A program made the position numbers and the translations under genes. The notes under the pieces are model-generated. The model was not told the origin of the DNA. It saw only the letters and a list, made by a program, of their open reading frames with translations, and made no database searches. Shown one piece after another: positions 19,434-27,634 of a stretch of 64,000 nucleotides of DNA. The first letter of the stretch is position 1; each line of letters opens with the position of its first letter. Source of the stretch: Thiobaca trueperi (GTDB taxonomy: Bacteria > Pseudomonadota > Gammaproteobacteria > Chromatiales > Chromatiaceae); the NCBI RefSeq assembly GCF_004342175.1, contig NZ_SMAO01000001.1, positions 648,954-712,953 on the forward strand, read 5' to 3'.

Positions 19434-21218
19434 ATGAAATGCACCATCTGTGAAATCGGATGCTCCATGCCCGAAGGGAGAACCGGGGCATGCGGGCGAT
19501 ACATCAACGACAAGGGCACGCTGACGGAGCGCTACCCCGATACCTACCTCGTGGTCTGCCCCATCTCGGCAGAGACGATGCCCGTCATGCACTTCCACCC
19601 CGGAGCCAAGTTCCTCCAGATCAGCACCACCGGGTGCAATTTCAACTGCTCGGGCTGTGTGGCAAGCGTGGTGGCGAAAGAGATCGGTACCGACAGCAAG
19701 GCACTGAAGCGGCTGACTCCGCAGCAAGTCATAGGGAAGGCATTGGACGAGGAATGCATCGGGATCGTCTTCCTCATGAACGACCCGCTGGCGTCCTTCC
19801 ATACCTTTCTGGCAGTCGCGAGGACAGCCAAAGCCCAGGGACTGCTCGTGGGCTGCTCGTCCAACGGCTATTTCACTCAGGACTCGGCGGACGCGCTGTC
19901 GCCCTATCTCGATTTCATCAACGTCGGCATCAAGGGACTGTCGGATGCGGACTACAAGTGCTGCGGGGCGCCAGGGTACGCGCCGGTATTGAGGAACATC
20001 AGAGATTTCCATGAGGCAGGCATCCATGTCGAGGCGGCCTGCATGCACAAAAAGGGCGAGGATGACGTGGTCATGGCAATCGCCGCGACCATCGCGGACA
20101 TCGCCGACGACATCCCGCTCCAGATCATGCGCTTCATCCCGGTCGATGACGCCGACATCGGCAGCGAGCCTTCGGTACGCGAATCCGAGCAGATCCAGCG
20201 GATGGCGTCCAAGCGGCTGAAATACGTCTACCTCTTCAACGCGCCCGGCACCGACTGCATCAACACCTACTGTCCGGAATGCGGACAGCTCATCGTCGAG
20301 CGCGACTTCTACGGCCCCATGGGCTCAAAACTCCGCCGGTCGCTCCTCTCCGCCGATGAAAGACACTGTCCTCAGTGCGGCTACGCGCTGGAGATCAAGG
20401 GGGCCATCGCCACAGGCAGATACGACGAGAACGACTTCGAGGGCGGATATCCCTTCACCCGCGCACTCGAAATCATCGAGGGGACGCTGGCCGCCATCGG
20501 CGTCAAGGATCAGGGCTCCATCGCCCGATGCTGGGAGCACAGTTTGCAAGAGAATGGCCTCCAGAAACTGCACGGGAGCATTCAAGGCTTCGAGCGATAC
20601 GCCGACAGCATCCGCAGATTCGGTGCCCTGACAGGGAAAGAATCCGAGGCCGCGAGACTGATCTCATATATGGACGAGCGCGTGCAGGCGATCGGGACGC
20701 AGGCCGCCCGGATCGAGACCAGACCAAGGGTCTACTATGCGATGAGCACGCCGCTGTTCGCCCTGGAATACGAGCGGCTGGAGAACGGACTGGTCGAGCT
20801 AGCCGGCGGCGCGAGCATCAACAAGGCGCTGGCCACCACCGGCCGACCGGGGATGAAAGTGACACCGGACGCCCTGAACGCACTCGATCCGGAGGTCATC
20901 TTCATCTCCGCCTTCATGCAAGCGCCGCTGGAGGATTTCTATGCCGATTGCGACGAGCTGGGAATCCGCGTCGAGGCGGTGCGAAACAAACGGATATACA
21001 ACCATCCGATCCCCTGCATCGACTTCGGCAGTCCCAGATGGATACTGGGGCTGATGCACATCGCCCAGTGCCTGCACCCGGACAGATTCAGCTTCGACAT
21101 CGAAGCCGAGGCGAAGGTCTTCTACCGTGAATTCTACGGACTGGAATTCAGACTGGAGGACGTGAACCGGTCTTTCGCCAAACCGAGCAAACGCTGGCGA
21201 ATCCTTGAAAGCGGATGA
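19434..21218 (+). CDS. Radical SAM enzyme (AmmeMemoRadiSam/PflA-like) fused to a BtuF-like binding-protein domain
   Basis: The 594-residue protein begins MKCTICEIGC and GRTGACGRY (Cys 3, 6, 10, 20), then the radical SAM cluster motif C68-N-F-N-C72-S-G-C75. Paired CPECG (280-283) and CPQCG (312-315) follow. This is the architecture of the radical SAM enzyme of AmmeMemoRadiSam sets. Residues about 340-594 resemble the helical-linker and C-terminal lobe of BtuF/TroA-like binding proteins (EARLISYMDERVQAI, RVYYAMSTPL, LDPEVIFISAF) and end like the binding protein at 24534. There is no signal peptide, so both parts should be cytosolic. The function is unknown; its place between two transporter sets and the Mo-box suggest metal or metallophore processing. 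Confidence 0.8.
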   Translation: MKCTICEIGCSMPEGRTGACGRYINDKGTLTERYPDTYLVVCPISAETMPVMHFHPGAKFLQISTTGCNFNCSGCVASVVAKEIGTDSKALKRLTPQQVIGKALDEECIGIVFLMNDPLASFHTFLAVARTAKAQGLLVGCSSNGYFTQDSADALSPYLDFINVGIKGLSDADYKCCGAPGYAPVLRNIRDFHEAGIHVEAACMHKKGEDDVVMAIAATIADIADDIPLQIMRFIPVDDADIGSEPSVRESEQIQRMASKRLKYVYLFNAPGTDCINTYCPECGQLIVERDFYGPMGSKLRRSLLSADERHCPQCGYALEIKGAIATGRYDENDFEGGYPFTRALEIIEGTLAAIGVKDQGSIARCWEHSLQENGLQKLHGSIQGFERYADSIRRFGALTGKESEAARLISYMDERVQAIGTQAARIETRPRVYYAMSTPLFALEYERLENGLVELAGGASINKALATTGRPGMKVTPDALNALDPEVIFISAFMQAPLEDFYADCDELGIRVEAVRNKRIYNHPIPCIDFGSPRWILGLMHIAQCLHPDRFSFDIEAEAKVFYREFYGLEFRLEDVNRSFAKPSKRWRILESG

Positions 21219-21278
21219 AGGCGGTCTCAAACCAGCCAGTGCGCCGAGATGATCGATCAGTCTCTGAATTATCCCCGA

Positions 21279-21599
21279 TCATTCGGCCTGGCCGCGTTCG
21301 AGATATAGCCTTGGTACCTGATATCCAGATATGGCCTTGGCGTAGGCCAGTCGATTGCGAGTCGCGACGATCAGCCACCAGGGAATCTGGGGATTGGCAG
21401 ATCGCACCGCCTCCGGGACATGGGTCGCGGCCTCGCCGATCAGTTCCAGGTTGCGCAGGGTGGCATCGTAGATCAAACCATCGCTCAGGAATCCGTCCTG
21501 GTCCAGGCCGTCGGTGTAGGCCACGACCTTGTCGGCGAATCCGATCATGTCGTCCAGATAGAAGAGCCATTCCCTTGGGCTGCGGGTGATTTCAGACAT
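21279..21599 (-). CDS. HepT-like protein with degenerate C-terminus
   Basis: The 106-residue protein starts MSEITRSPREWLFYLDDMI and resembles HepT/DUF86 RNase toxins up to WWLIVATRNRLAY. The usual catalytic R-x4-6-H-x-Y is not found; the sequence continues AKAISGYQVPRLYLERG and ends. The ATG overlaps the upstream nucleotidyltransferase gene by 8 bases. It is probably a decayed or inactive toxin. Confidence 0.7.
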   Translation of the reverse strand: MSEITRSPREWLFYLDDMIGFADKVVAYTDGLDQDGFLSDGLIYDATLRNLELIGEAATHVPEAVRSANPQIPWWLIVATRNRLAYAKAISGYQVPRLYLERGQAE

Positions 21600-21882
21600 G
21601 AACCGCTTCCCGCTCGATGTGTGGCCGCAGCTCGGGGCGCAGGACCTTTTCCGTGACCAGATCGACGGGGCTGCCGAGCAAGTCCTCGAGATAGAACTGG
21701 ACGCCGAAATAGCGCTCCGAGGTGGCCGGCCCATCGAAGGCCACCAGGATATCCACGTCGCTATCCTCCCGCGCCTCGTCCCGAACCGTAGAGCCGAACA
21801 CGGCGAGCGAGGTCACACCGAAACGCCGGGTCAGGAGCCCTTTGTGCTCGGCGAGAAGTTGCAAGGCACGGCTGCGCATCAT
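21592..21882 (-). CDS. MntA-type nucleotidyltransferase antitoxin
   Basis: The 96-residue protein carries the minimal nucleotidyltransferase motif VFGSTVRDEAREDSDVDIL (GSx10DxD). In MntA/HepT pairs this enzyme AMPylates the HepT toxin. AGGAG lies upstream of a double ATG; the first is used. The frame stays open upstream into the remains of a HigB-like gene. Confidence 0.8.
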   Translation of the reverse strand: MMRSRALQLLAEHKGLLTRRFGVTSLAVFGSTVRDEAREDSDVDILVAFDGPATSERYFGVQFYLEDLLGSPVDLVTEKVLRPELRPHIEREAVHV

Positions 21883-21941
21883 TTTCTTCGTCTCCTGGTT
21901 GCAACGAAGGTCTTGCGGTTCGATCAACTCGCTCAACGGTC

Positions 21942-22130
21942 TCACGGGATGCAAACAATCAAATCCCGAAGCCCGTCGCCAGCGTGCCTTAGGCAACCCT
22001 CCGAATCGGGAATCACATCCCCGGCGTCAGGGTTTTCGGCGATGTAAGCGGCGAAGCTGCCGCGTTCGTCCTCCGTCCAATACAGAGGCCATTGCTTCTG
22101 GAACAACGGGGTCTCGATCATGATCAGCAT
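21942..22130 (-). pseudogene. Frameshifted HigB/RelE-type toxin remnant
   Basis: The start MLIMIETPLFQKQWPLYWTE and the stretch AAYIAENPDAGDVIPDSEG match HigB-like toxins (DUF1044 type). After SEGC the frame is lost. A shift restores LPKARWRRASG, the expected GGLRKVRWxR region, and then runs on into the MntA frame. No cognate HigA is visible. Confidence 0.65.
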
Positions 22131-22284
22131 CGGTTGAATGTACGCCTGAGAAATAGCTCCGTCCATCTCAGCGAGCCCGGGCGGGACCAGCGGCTCGGTG
22201 GATTCGTCGTCCAGATGCCCGGACCAGACCGCAGCCAGCCAGCCGAGCACGATCGCACCAGCCGGTGCACAACCGTCTTTCGAC

Positions 22285-22298
22285 GTTCATCGACGAAC
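22285..22298. promoter_or_regulatory. Palindromic GTTC-N6-GAAC site upstream of the TonB receptor
   Basis: The sequence is GTTC-ATCGAC-GAAC, the symmetrical form of the GTAC-N6-GAAC sites near vnfA. It starts about 108 bases upstream of the -24 element. Confidence 0.55.
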
Positions 22299-22366
22299 GC
22301 AGCGGACCTTCCTCGCCCCATCGACCAGCACCTATACTGGCCCTTTCGGTACACCTCGACCATTCC

Positions 22367-22380
22367 GTTCCTCGCTGAAC
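22367..22380. promoter_or_regulatory. Second GTTC-N6-GAAC site upstream of the TonB receptor
   Basis: The sequence is GTTC-CTCGCT-GAAC and ends 12 bases before the -24/-12 promoter. A weaker GTAC half-site lies at 22349. Confidence 0.5.
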
Positions 22381-22392
22381 GTCATCTGACCG

Positions 22393-22408
22393 TGGCATAG
22401 GGCTTGCC
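22393..22408 (+). promoter_or_regulatory. Sigma-54 promoter of the TonB receptor operon
   Basis: The sequence TGGCATAGGGCTTGCC matches TGGCAC-N5-TTGC with one mismatch and GG-N10-GC spacing. The predicted start is near 22418, about 44 bases before the ATG. Confidence 0.78.
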
Positions 22409-22461
22409 ATTGCACCAAAGGGCCAGTTTGGCCCGAAGGCTCATTTGGCAGAGGAATCGAG

Positions 22462-24534
22462 ATGATCCGAAAGAACCCTGTAGTACTCCTGCTGGCGGCG
22501 GCGCACCTGGCACCGTGCCGGCTGGTGTCGGCGGATGGCGGAGAGCAGACGCTCCCGGTCGTGGTGGTCGAGGACAGCGGCAAGAGCGATGCCAGGCAGG
22601 CCGCGCCCGAGCCCGCTTATAGCCGGCTCGCCATGCCCCAGAGCGTCGTGGCCGTCCAGACGCTCACCCGCGAGGACATTGAGGAGATCCGTCCGCGCGA
22701 TGTCTATGACCTGATCGAGCGCGCACCGGGCATGAGCATCCTGCGCCAGGGCGCGCGCGTCCATAATTTCGCTTTCAGTCGGGGAGACGACGTCGGCATC
22801 ATCCTGGACGGCGTCTATCTGACCCAGACCGAGGCGCGGCGCGTGCTCGGGGATTTACAGCCGGAACTGATCGAATCCATCCGCTTCGTGCGCGACTCGA
22901 CCGTGCTGACCATCGCGCCACTCGCAGGCTTCGGCTCGGCCTCGGCTGGGTCGCCCAACCAGGGATTCATCCTCATCACCACCCGCCGCAGCGTCCCGGA
23001 CGGGAAGCGCGCGGAGCTGCGCACCAGCTACGCCACCTACGACACCTGGAAGGCCAGCGGCTTCACCGCTCAGTCCTGGCTGGACGGACGCGCGCGCATT
23101 GGGGCCGGATACCAGCACACCGCTTCCGAAGGCAAACCGGACTGGAACAACGGCTACAACGGCAACAGCTTCCTGCTCAACGGCGGCTACACGGACGCCC
23201 GCTTCGAGGCCACCGCCTCGCTCTACGTCAATCGCGCCTCACGCGAGATCCAGCGGGCGATCGGAACCTATACCGGCAAGACCAGGTACCCCGTCAGCGG
23301 CCCGACCCCGAACGGCGTGCTGGACAAGAACGTCTGGGAGTACGACCCCATGAACATGGAGGTCTTCTCGACCAATCTCGCCCATCACTGGAACGCGGCC
23401 CAGACCACCGCGCTGCTCTACGGCTGGACCGAGGCCGAGGGCACCCGCTACCCCTACACCACCACCCAGAACCGCTCGCAGGTGGTGGGCGACGAGGGCC
23501 GGGACTGGGCGCAGGAATGGAATCTCTCGCACACCATCGAATGGGGCTCCAATACCCTCAAGGTCGGCGCTCAGAGCCTCAACTGGTATCAGCTCACCGA
23601 GGGCAACGAAACACCCCGGCGCGAGAAACTCTACGGCTACTATCTCACGGACGAGTACCGGCTCAATCCGGACTGGACGCTCGATCTGGCGCTGCGGACC
23701 GACCGCAGGCAGATCGTCAGGGGCGGGGAGAAATATCTCTCCAGCGGCAGCGAGGTCCAGCTCGCCGACGGCGAGTGGAGCGACAACGCCATGGCGGCCT
23801 CCGTCGGCACGGCCTGGCAGATCAACCCCATCTTCCGCGTCTCGGCCCGCTACTCCTACAATCTCACCCCGACCCCGGATGTGCTGACCACGGTCGATGA
23901 CGCGACATTGCCGGACGAGATCCGCAGCCGCTATGAGCTGGGGCTGGAGGCCAATGTCAGCCGCGCCTTCACGGCCACCCTGACCCCCTTCTACTACGAT
24001 ATCAAGGACGCCAAGGTCGCCGCCGGAACCCTGACCGCAGACGCCAGCGGCGCCCCCATCATCGATCCGGGCACCGGCGAGGAAACCAGCGTCACCCTCT
24101 ACGACGCAGCCAATCGCATCCGCAAGGGTCTGGAATTGACCCTTGCGGGCCGCCTCGTCGATGACGCCCTCGGCTACGAGCTCGGCTGGACCGCCTTCAC
24201 CGACAACGAAGAGGACGGCGAGTACGGCAGCGAATTCCCGGACAACAAGTACAGCGCCCGGCTCAACTGGCGCCACGGACCCTGGGACAGCACCCTGAGT
24301 CTGCTGAAGGTCGATCCCTATCTGAGCTACGGCTACACCGTGGGCGACTTCACCACGGTCAACCTGAGCGTGGCGCACCGCTTCGACCACGGCATCACCC
24401 TGGCCGTCTACGGCCAAAACCTGACCGACGAGCAGTACGGTACCAACAACAAGGGCTATCCGCCGCAGGCCAACTGGGGTGTGCTGCGCGATGTGGGTGC
24501 AACCTATGGGGTCGAAGTGGCGGTGGTGTTCTGA
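22462..24534 (+). CDS. TonB-dependent outer-membrane receptor
   Basis: The 690-residue receptor has a signal peptide (about 1-25), a TonB-box-like segment LPVVVVED, a plug domain (MPQSVVAVQTLTREDIEEIRP to about residue 170) and a 22-strand-type barrel ending in the aromatic VAVVF. Such receptors import metallophores or other metal complexes. No Fur box was recognised. Instead a sigma-54 promoter and two GTTC-N6-GAAC sites precede it, tying it to VnfA. The stop overlaps the ATG of the next gene. Confidence 0.93.
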   Translation: MIRKNPVVLLLAAAHLAPCRLVSADGGEQTLPVVVVEDSGKSDARQAAPEPAYSRLAMPQSVVAVQTLTREDIEEIRPRDVYDLIERAPGMSILRQGARVHNFAFSRGDDVGIILDGVYLTQTEARRVLGDLQPELIESIRFVRDSTVLTIAPLAGFGSASAGSPNQGFILITTRRSVPDGKRAELRTSYATYDTWKASGFTAQSWLDGRARIGAGYQHTASEGKPDWNNGYNGNSFLLNGGYTDARFEATASLYVNRASREIQRAIGTYTGKTRYPVSGPTPNGVLDKNVWEYDPMNMEVFSTNLAHHWNAAQTTALLYGWTEAEGTRYPYTTTQNRSQVVGDEGRDWAQEWNLSHTIEWGSNTLKVGAQSLNWYQLTEGNETPRREKLYGYYLTDEYRLNPDWTLDLALRTDRRQIVRGGEKYLSSGSEVQLADGEWSDNAMAASVGTAWQINPIFRVSARYSYNLTPTPDVLTTVDDATLPDEIRSRYELGLEANVSRAFTATLTPFYYDIKDAKVAAGTLTADASGAPIIDPGTGEETSVTLYDAANRIRKGLELTLAGRLVDDALGYELGWTAFTDNEEDGEYGSEFPDNKYSARLNWRHGPWDSTLSLLKVDPYLSYGYTVGDFTTVNLSVAHRFDHGITLAVYGQNLTDEQYGTNNKGYPPQANWGVLRDVGATYGVEVAVVF

Positions 24535-25595
24535 TGAAAATGCGCTCTCCAATCCTCAAGTCCCTGATCCTGATCGGCGCCTGGCTGGTCGCCAACCCCG
24601 TGCTGGCCGAGCGCCAGATCGTCGATATGGCCGGCCGCATGGTCGCCCTGCCCGACAGGATCCACAAGGTCTATGCCGTGGGTCACTGCATCCCCATCGT
24701 CGGCGCCATGGCACCCGACCTGCTGGCCAACAGCTATCGTCTGCCCGAGGCCGCGCGGCCACTGCTGGCGCCCGTCTTCTTCGAGGGCAAGACCACGCCC
24801 AACTCGGGGATCCGCTTCTCCGACGAGGAGGTGATCCGCATGGCACCGGACCTGGTCGTGATGGAAGCCATCCCAGGTGCCGCAGAACGGGCTGAACGCA
24901 TGCAGAAGCGGATCGGCGCGCCCGTCGTCCTGGTGGATCAGGACATGCTCCATTACAAGGAGGCTTTCGCCGTCCTCGGTGAAATCCTGGACCGCCGCGA
25001 GCAGGCCAGGGCGATGACGGATTTTGTCGTCCGCCATCTGGACCCCATCCGGGAAGTGGCCCAGACCATTCCGGAGGACCAGCGGGTGCGGGTCTACTAC
25101 GCCGAAGGGCCGGACGGGCTGTCCACCAACCCGGCCGGCTCCAGCCATACGCAGGTGCTGGATTTCGTCGGTGCCGCCAACGTCGCACAGGTGAAGAATC
25201 TGCCCGACGAAGGACTGAGCGCGGTCTCGCTGGAGCAGATCTATCTGTGGCAGCCGGAGCTGATCCTGGTCTGGACCCCGGCCGCCGACCGGCTCACCAC
25301 CTGGCGAGCCATCGTCGAGGATCCGCTCTGGCAGAAGATCGCTGCCGTCAGGAACGGTCAGGTGGTCCAGATCCCCTGGCTGCCCTTCAGTTGGTTGGAC
25401 CGCCCGCCCGGCACCAATCGCATCCTCGGCGCCCTCTGGCTGGCGGAGCTGTTCTATCCGGATCGCTATGACATTGATCTGGCGGCGGCGACCAAGGAAT
25501 ATTTCGCCATTTTCTATCACCGCGAGATCGCGGATGAGAATGTGCGGAAGTTGCTGAGGCTGACCCGTCCGGACGAGGCGGCATCGACGCTTTAG
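24534..25595 (+). CDS. BtuF/FepB-like periplasmic binding protein
   Basis: The 353-residue protein has a signal peptide (SLILIGAWLVANPVLA, cleavage likely after VLA) and a class III (cluster A) binding-protein fold: IVDMAGRMVALPDRIHKVYAVG, APDLVVMEA, LSAVSLEQIYLWQPELILVW. It overlaps the receptor stop (TGATG) and so is coupled to it. It should deliver the receptor's ligand to the FecCD/FecE-type permease at 17433-19317. The C-terminal half resembles the appended domain of the radical SAM fusion. Confidence 0.9.
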   Translation: MKMRSPILKSLILIGAWLVANPVLAERQIVDMAGRMVALPDRIHKVYAVGHCIPIVGAMAPDLLANSYRLPEAARPLLAPVFFEGKTTPNSGIRFSDEEVIRMAPDLVVMEAIPGAAERAERMQKRIGAPVVLVDQDMLHYKEAFAVLGEILDRREQARAMTDFVVRHLDPIREVAQTIPEDQRVRVYYAEGPDGLSTNPAGSSHTQVLDFVGAANVAQVKNLPDEGLSAVSLEQIYLWQPELILVWTPAADRLTTWRAIVEDPLWQKIAAVRNGQVVQIPWLPFSWLDRPPGTNRILGALWLAELFYPDRYDIDLAAATKEYFAIFYHREIADENVRKLLRLTRPDEAASTL

Positions 25596-25915
25596 CCACT
25601 CGCCCACAAGTCAGGAAAACCGCCGTGATGTCAACTGGTGCGGTCGTTTGATTTTGTGCGACACCGTAGAAATCGGCCAGCCCCGACAGGCTTCTGGCCG
25701 ATCACGACGCCATCCTCTAAAGTAGATGCCCGGACGTCCTGATGACGCTCCGCCTGTTTCGCGCAATCCAGGCGCAGCAGCCTGGTCAGCGCGCGGGCCA
25801 TGACCGCGACATTCAGACAGCGGGGTCTGTCGTGTCGGGCCGTCATGGCGTGGAGGATCATCACCAAGGATGACGTGTCAGGTTGCGGCTCAGACAAAGC
25901 GAGGTGCGTCGCGTC
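25596..25915. other. Stretch without a recognisable gene
   Basis: Only GC-biased frames are seen on either strand, with no start, homology or RNA structure I can support. The transporter operon ends here, but no T-tailed hairpin is obvious. Confidence 0.4.
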
Positions 25916-26374
25916 ATGCCATCCATCGCCGGCATCACCGGACGTCGTGTGCAGGTTGTCTTTATCCTGGCCTGGCTGCTGGTCGCGGTCCTGTTTCTGT
26001 TCCATGCCAGTCTGCTCTTTGAAGTCGCCTGGCAGATTCAGATGTTCGTCCCATGGCTCATTCTGCATCTCGGCCCACGCAGCGCTGGCAAGGCGATCAT
26101 CCTGGGCTGCTTCGTCGTGCTCTTCTTCACCCATCTCGCGGAGGCCATGGCCTGGGGTCTGCTGATCTGGCGCGCGGGGCTGGCTCCGAGTTTTTCCGAA
26201 GGGCTCTATTTTTCCGCCACCTCGATGACCGCACTCGGCTATGGCGATGTCGTGCTGGCTCCGCCCTGGCGCCTCATCGGCCCACTGGCGGCGATCAGCG
26301 GCCTGCTGATGTTCGGTTGTTCGACCGCCTTTCTGTTCGTCGTCATCCAGGCGGTCTGGGAGCATCAGGGTTGA
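25916..26374 (+). CDS. Two-pore-helix ion-channel-like membrane protein (Ion_trans_2)
   Basis: The 152-residue protein has hydrophobic segments VVFILAWLLVAVLFLFHA, an inner segment around AIILGCFVVLFFTHLAEA and a C-terminal helix. Before the last helix is a K+-channel selectivity filter, SATSMTALGYGDVVL. It is likely a small K+-channel homologue. An earlier in-frame ATG at 25883 is possible. Confidence 0.8.
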   Translation: MPSIAGITGRRVQVVFILAWLLVAVLFLFHASLLFEVAWQIQMFVPWLILHLGPRSAGKAIILGCFVVLFFTHLAEAMAWGLLIWRAGLAPSFSEGLYFSATSMTALGYGDVVLAPPWRLIGPLAAISGLLMFGCSTAFLFVVIQAVWEHQG

Positions 26375-26418
26375 CGGCTGTGACGCCTCTCGCTGGCATG
26401 ACGGACCCGAAGATCCAA

Positions 26419-26494
26419 TCAAACCGCACCCGCTTCGACTACCGTCGAGGTGGCCAAGGTAAAGACATCGCCTGCCGCGCTGGGCGCGGTTTAA
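26419..26494. repeat. Palindromic element, copy E (76 bp)
   Basis: The ends are TCAAACCGCACC and GGGCGCGGTTTAA. The interior shares AAGACATCGCCTGCCGCGCTG with the family. Its right end contains the TAA stop of the downstream ChrA half. Confidence 0.7.
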
Positions 26495-27036
26495 CGCAGG
26501 ATGAACCAGCCCAAAACGCCGCAGGTCAGGATGAGGAGGGCCGGGTTGATGCGCTTCCAGAACAGCAGCAGGACGATGGCGAGACCGAATCCGAGGGTCA
26601 CGCCGTTGAACCAGAGCGGCCGATCGAGGTTGAAGCTGGCCGTCTTGCCCACGGCATAGACGCCCGCGAGCATCAGCCCGATGGTGATCGGCGCGAGTCC
26701 CCGCTGAACCGCCTCACGCCAGGGGTTCTCCCGGTAACGGTCCCAGATGTAACTGACCCCATAGGTCAAGAGACTGGCGGGAAAGTAGAAGGCGAACAGC
26801 ACCAGTAAGAAACCAGCCACACCGGCAGCGTGATAACCGATGATCCCGACCATGGTCATGTTCGGTCCCGGCGCGAGCTGACCCAGACTGTAGATGGCGG
26901 CGAACTGGGTATCGGTCACCCAGTGATGAACGGTGACGGTTTCGTGCTGCATCTCCGGAATGACGGCCGTGCCCCCGCCCACGGCCATCAGTGAGAGCAG
27001 GGTAAAGACGTTCAGGAGCGAGACCAGGTCTTTCAT
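26491..27036 (-). CDS. Chromate transporter, C-terminal-type half (short-chain ChrA)
   Basis: The 181-residue membrane protein starts LLNVFTLLSLMAVGGGTAVIPEMQ and has LGQLAPGPNMTMVGIIGY, the CHR-family signature. It pairs with the half encoded 5 bases upstream; together they make a split CHR transporter, which exports chromate in known cases. The stop codon lies inside the end of a palindromic element. Confidence 0.88.
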   Translation of the reverse strand: MKDLVSLLNVFTLLSLMAVGGGTAVIPEMQHETVTVHHWVTDTQFAAIYSLGQLAPGPNMTMVGIIGYHAAGVAGFLLVLFAFYFPASLLTYGVSYIWDRYRENPWREAVQRGLAPITIGLMLAGVYAVGKTASFNLDRPLWFNGVTLGFGLAIVLLLFWKRINPALLILTCGVLGWFILR

Positions 27037-27040
27037 GGGG

Positions 27041-27634
27041 TTACGGCCTCGACTCGGAGGAAGACAGAGGCGGCTTCTTCAACGCGGCAGGACGGTTCAT
27101 CCAGATGGCGATGGGCGCCAGCAGCAGGAGGGTGGTGACGAGCGAGACATGGAAGACGCCGACCATGAGAAAGGTCGGGAGGATGAACATCAGGTCTTTG
27201 GGACGGAGAAACTGGCGTCCGCCGATCTTGAGAGTCACCTGAAGCAGCAGGCCGACCGAGGCCGCCGCGACCCCGGCCAGGGCGGCAGTGACATCCGGGT
27301 TGTCGTGGAGCCGCGCATAGAGCACCCCGAGTACGCTCAGGATGACCGCGCCCGGCAGGATGAGCCCGAGCGCTGCGGCCAGCGCCCCGCGCGGCCCACG
27401 CAATTGACGCCCGACGATCACCGCCACATTGGTCGAATTCAGGCCGGGCAGGGTCTGGCCGATCTCCAGCGCGCCGAGAAACTCATCGTCGGTCAGCCAT
27501 CGCTCGCGATCGACCACCACATCGCGCAGATAGGCGACGAGACCGCCGCCAAAGCTGGAGATCCCGATCAGGGCGAATGCCCTGAAGATCCGACCGATCG
27601 ATGGCGGCTGCGTGACCCTGGCCGATTCATTCAT
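27041..27634 (-). CDS. Chromate transporter, N-terminal-type half (short-chain ChrA)
   Basis: The 197-residue protein has FALIGISSFGGGLVAYLRD and IGQTLPGLNSTNVAVIVG, CHR-family signatures. The ATG overlaps the CYTH-like gene's stop by 8 bases, and the second half follows after 4 bases. The three genes form one operon. Confidence 0.88.
   Translation of the reverse strand: MNESARVTQPPSIGRIFRAFALIGISSFGGGLVAYLRDVVVDRERWLTDDEFLGALEIGQTLPGLNSTNVAVIVGRQLRGPRGALAAALGLILPGAVILSVLGVLYARLHDNPDVTAALAGVAAASVGLLLQVTLKIGGRQFLRPKDLMFILPTFLMVGVFHVSLVTTLLLLAPIAIWMNRPAALKKPPLSSSESRP

Noticed and set aside
22250..22461. A Fur box before the TonB receptor
   Set aside because: No GATAATGATAATC-like sequence was found; the recognisable signals are sigma-54 and GTTC-N6-GAAC.
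25631..26422. A 263-codon minus-strand frame opposite the channel-like gene
   Set aside because: Its composition is typical of an antisense shadow (rich in D, E, Q, R), and the plus-strand protein has a clear selectivity filter.
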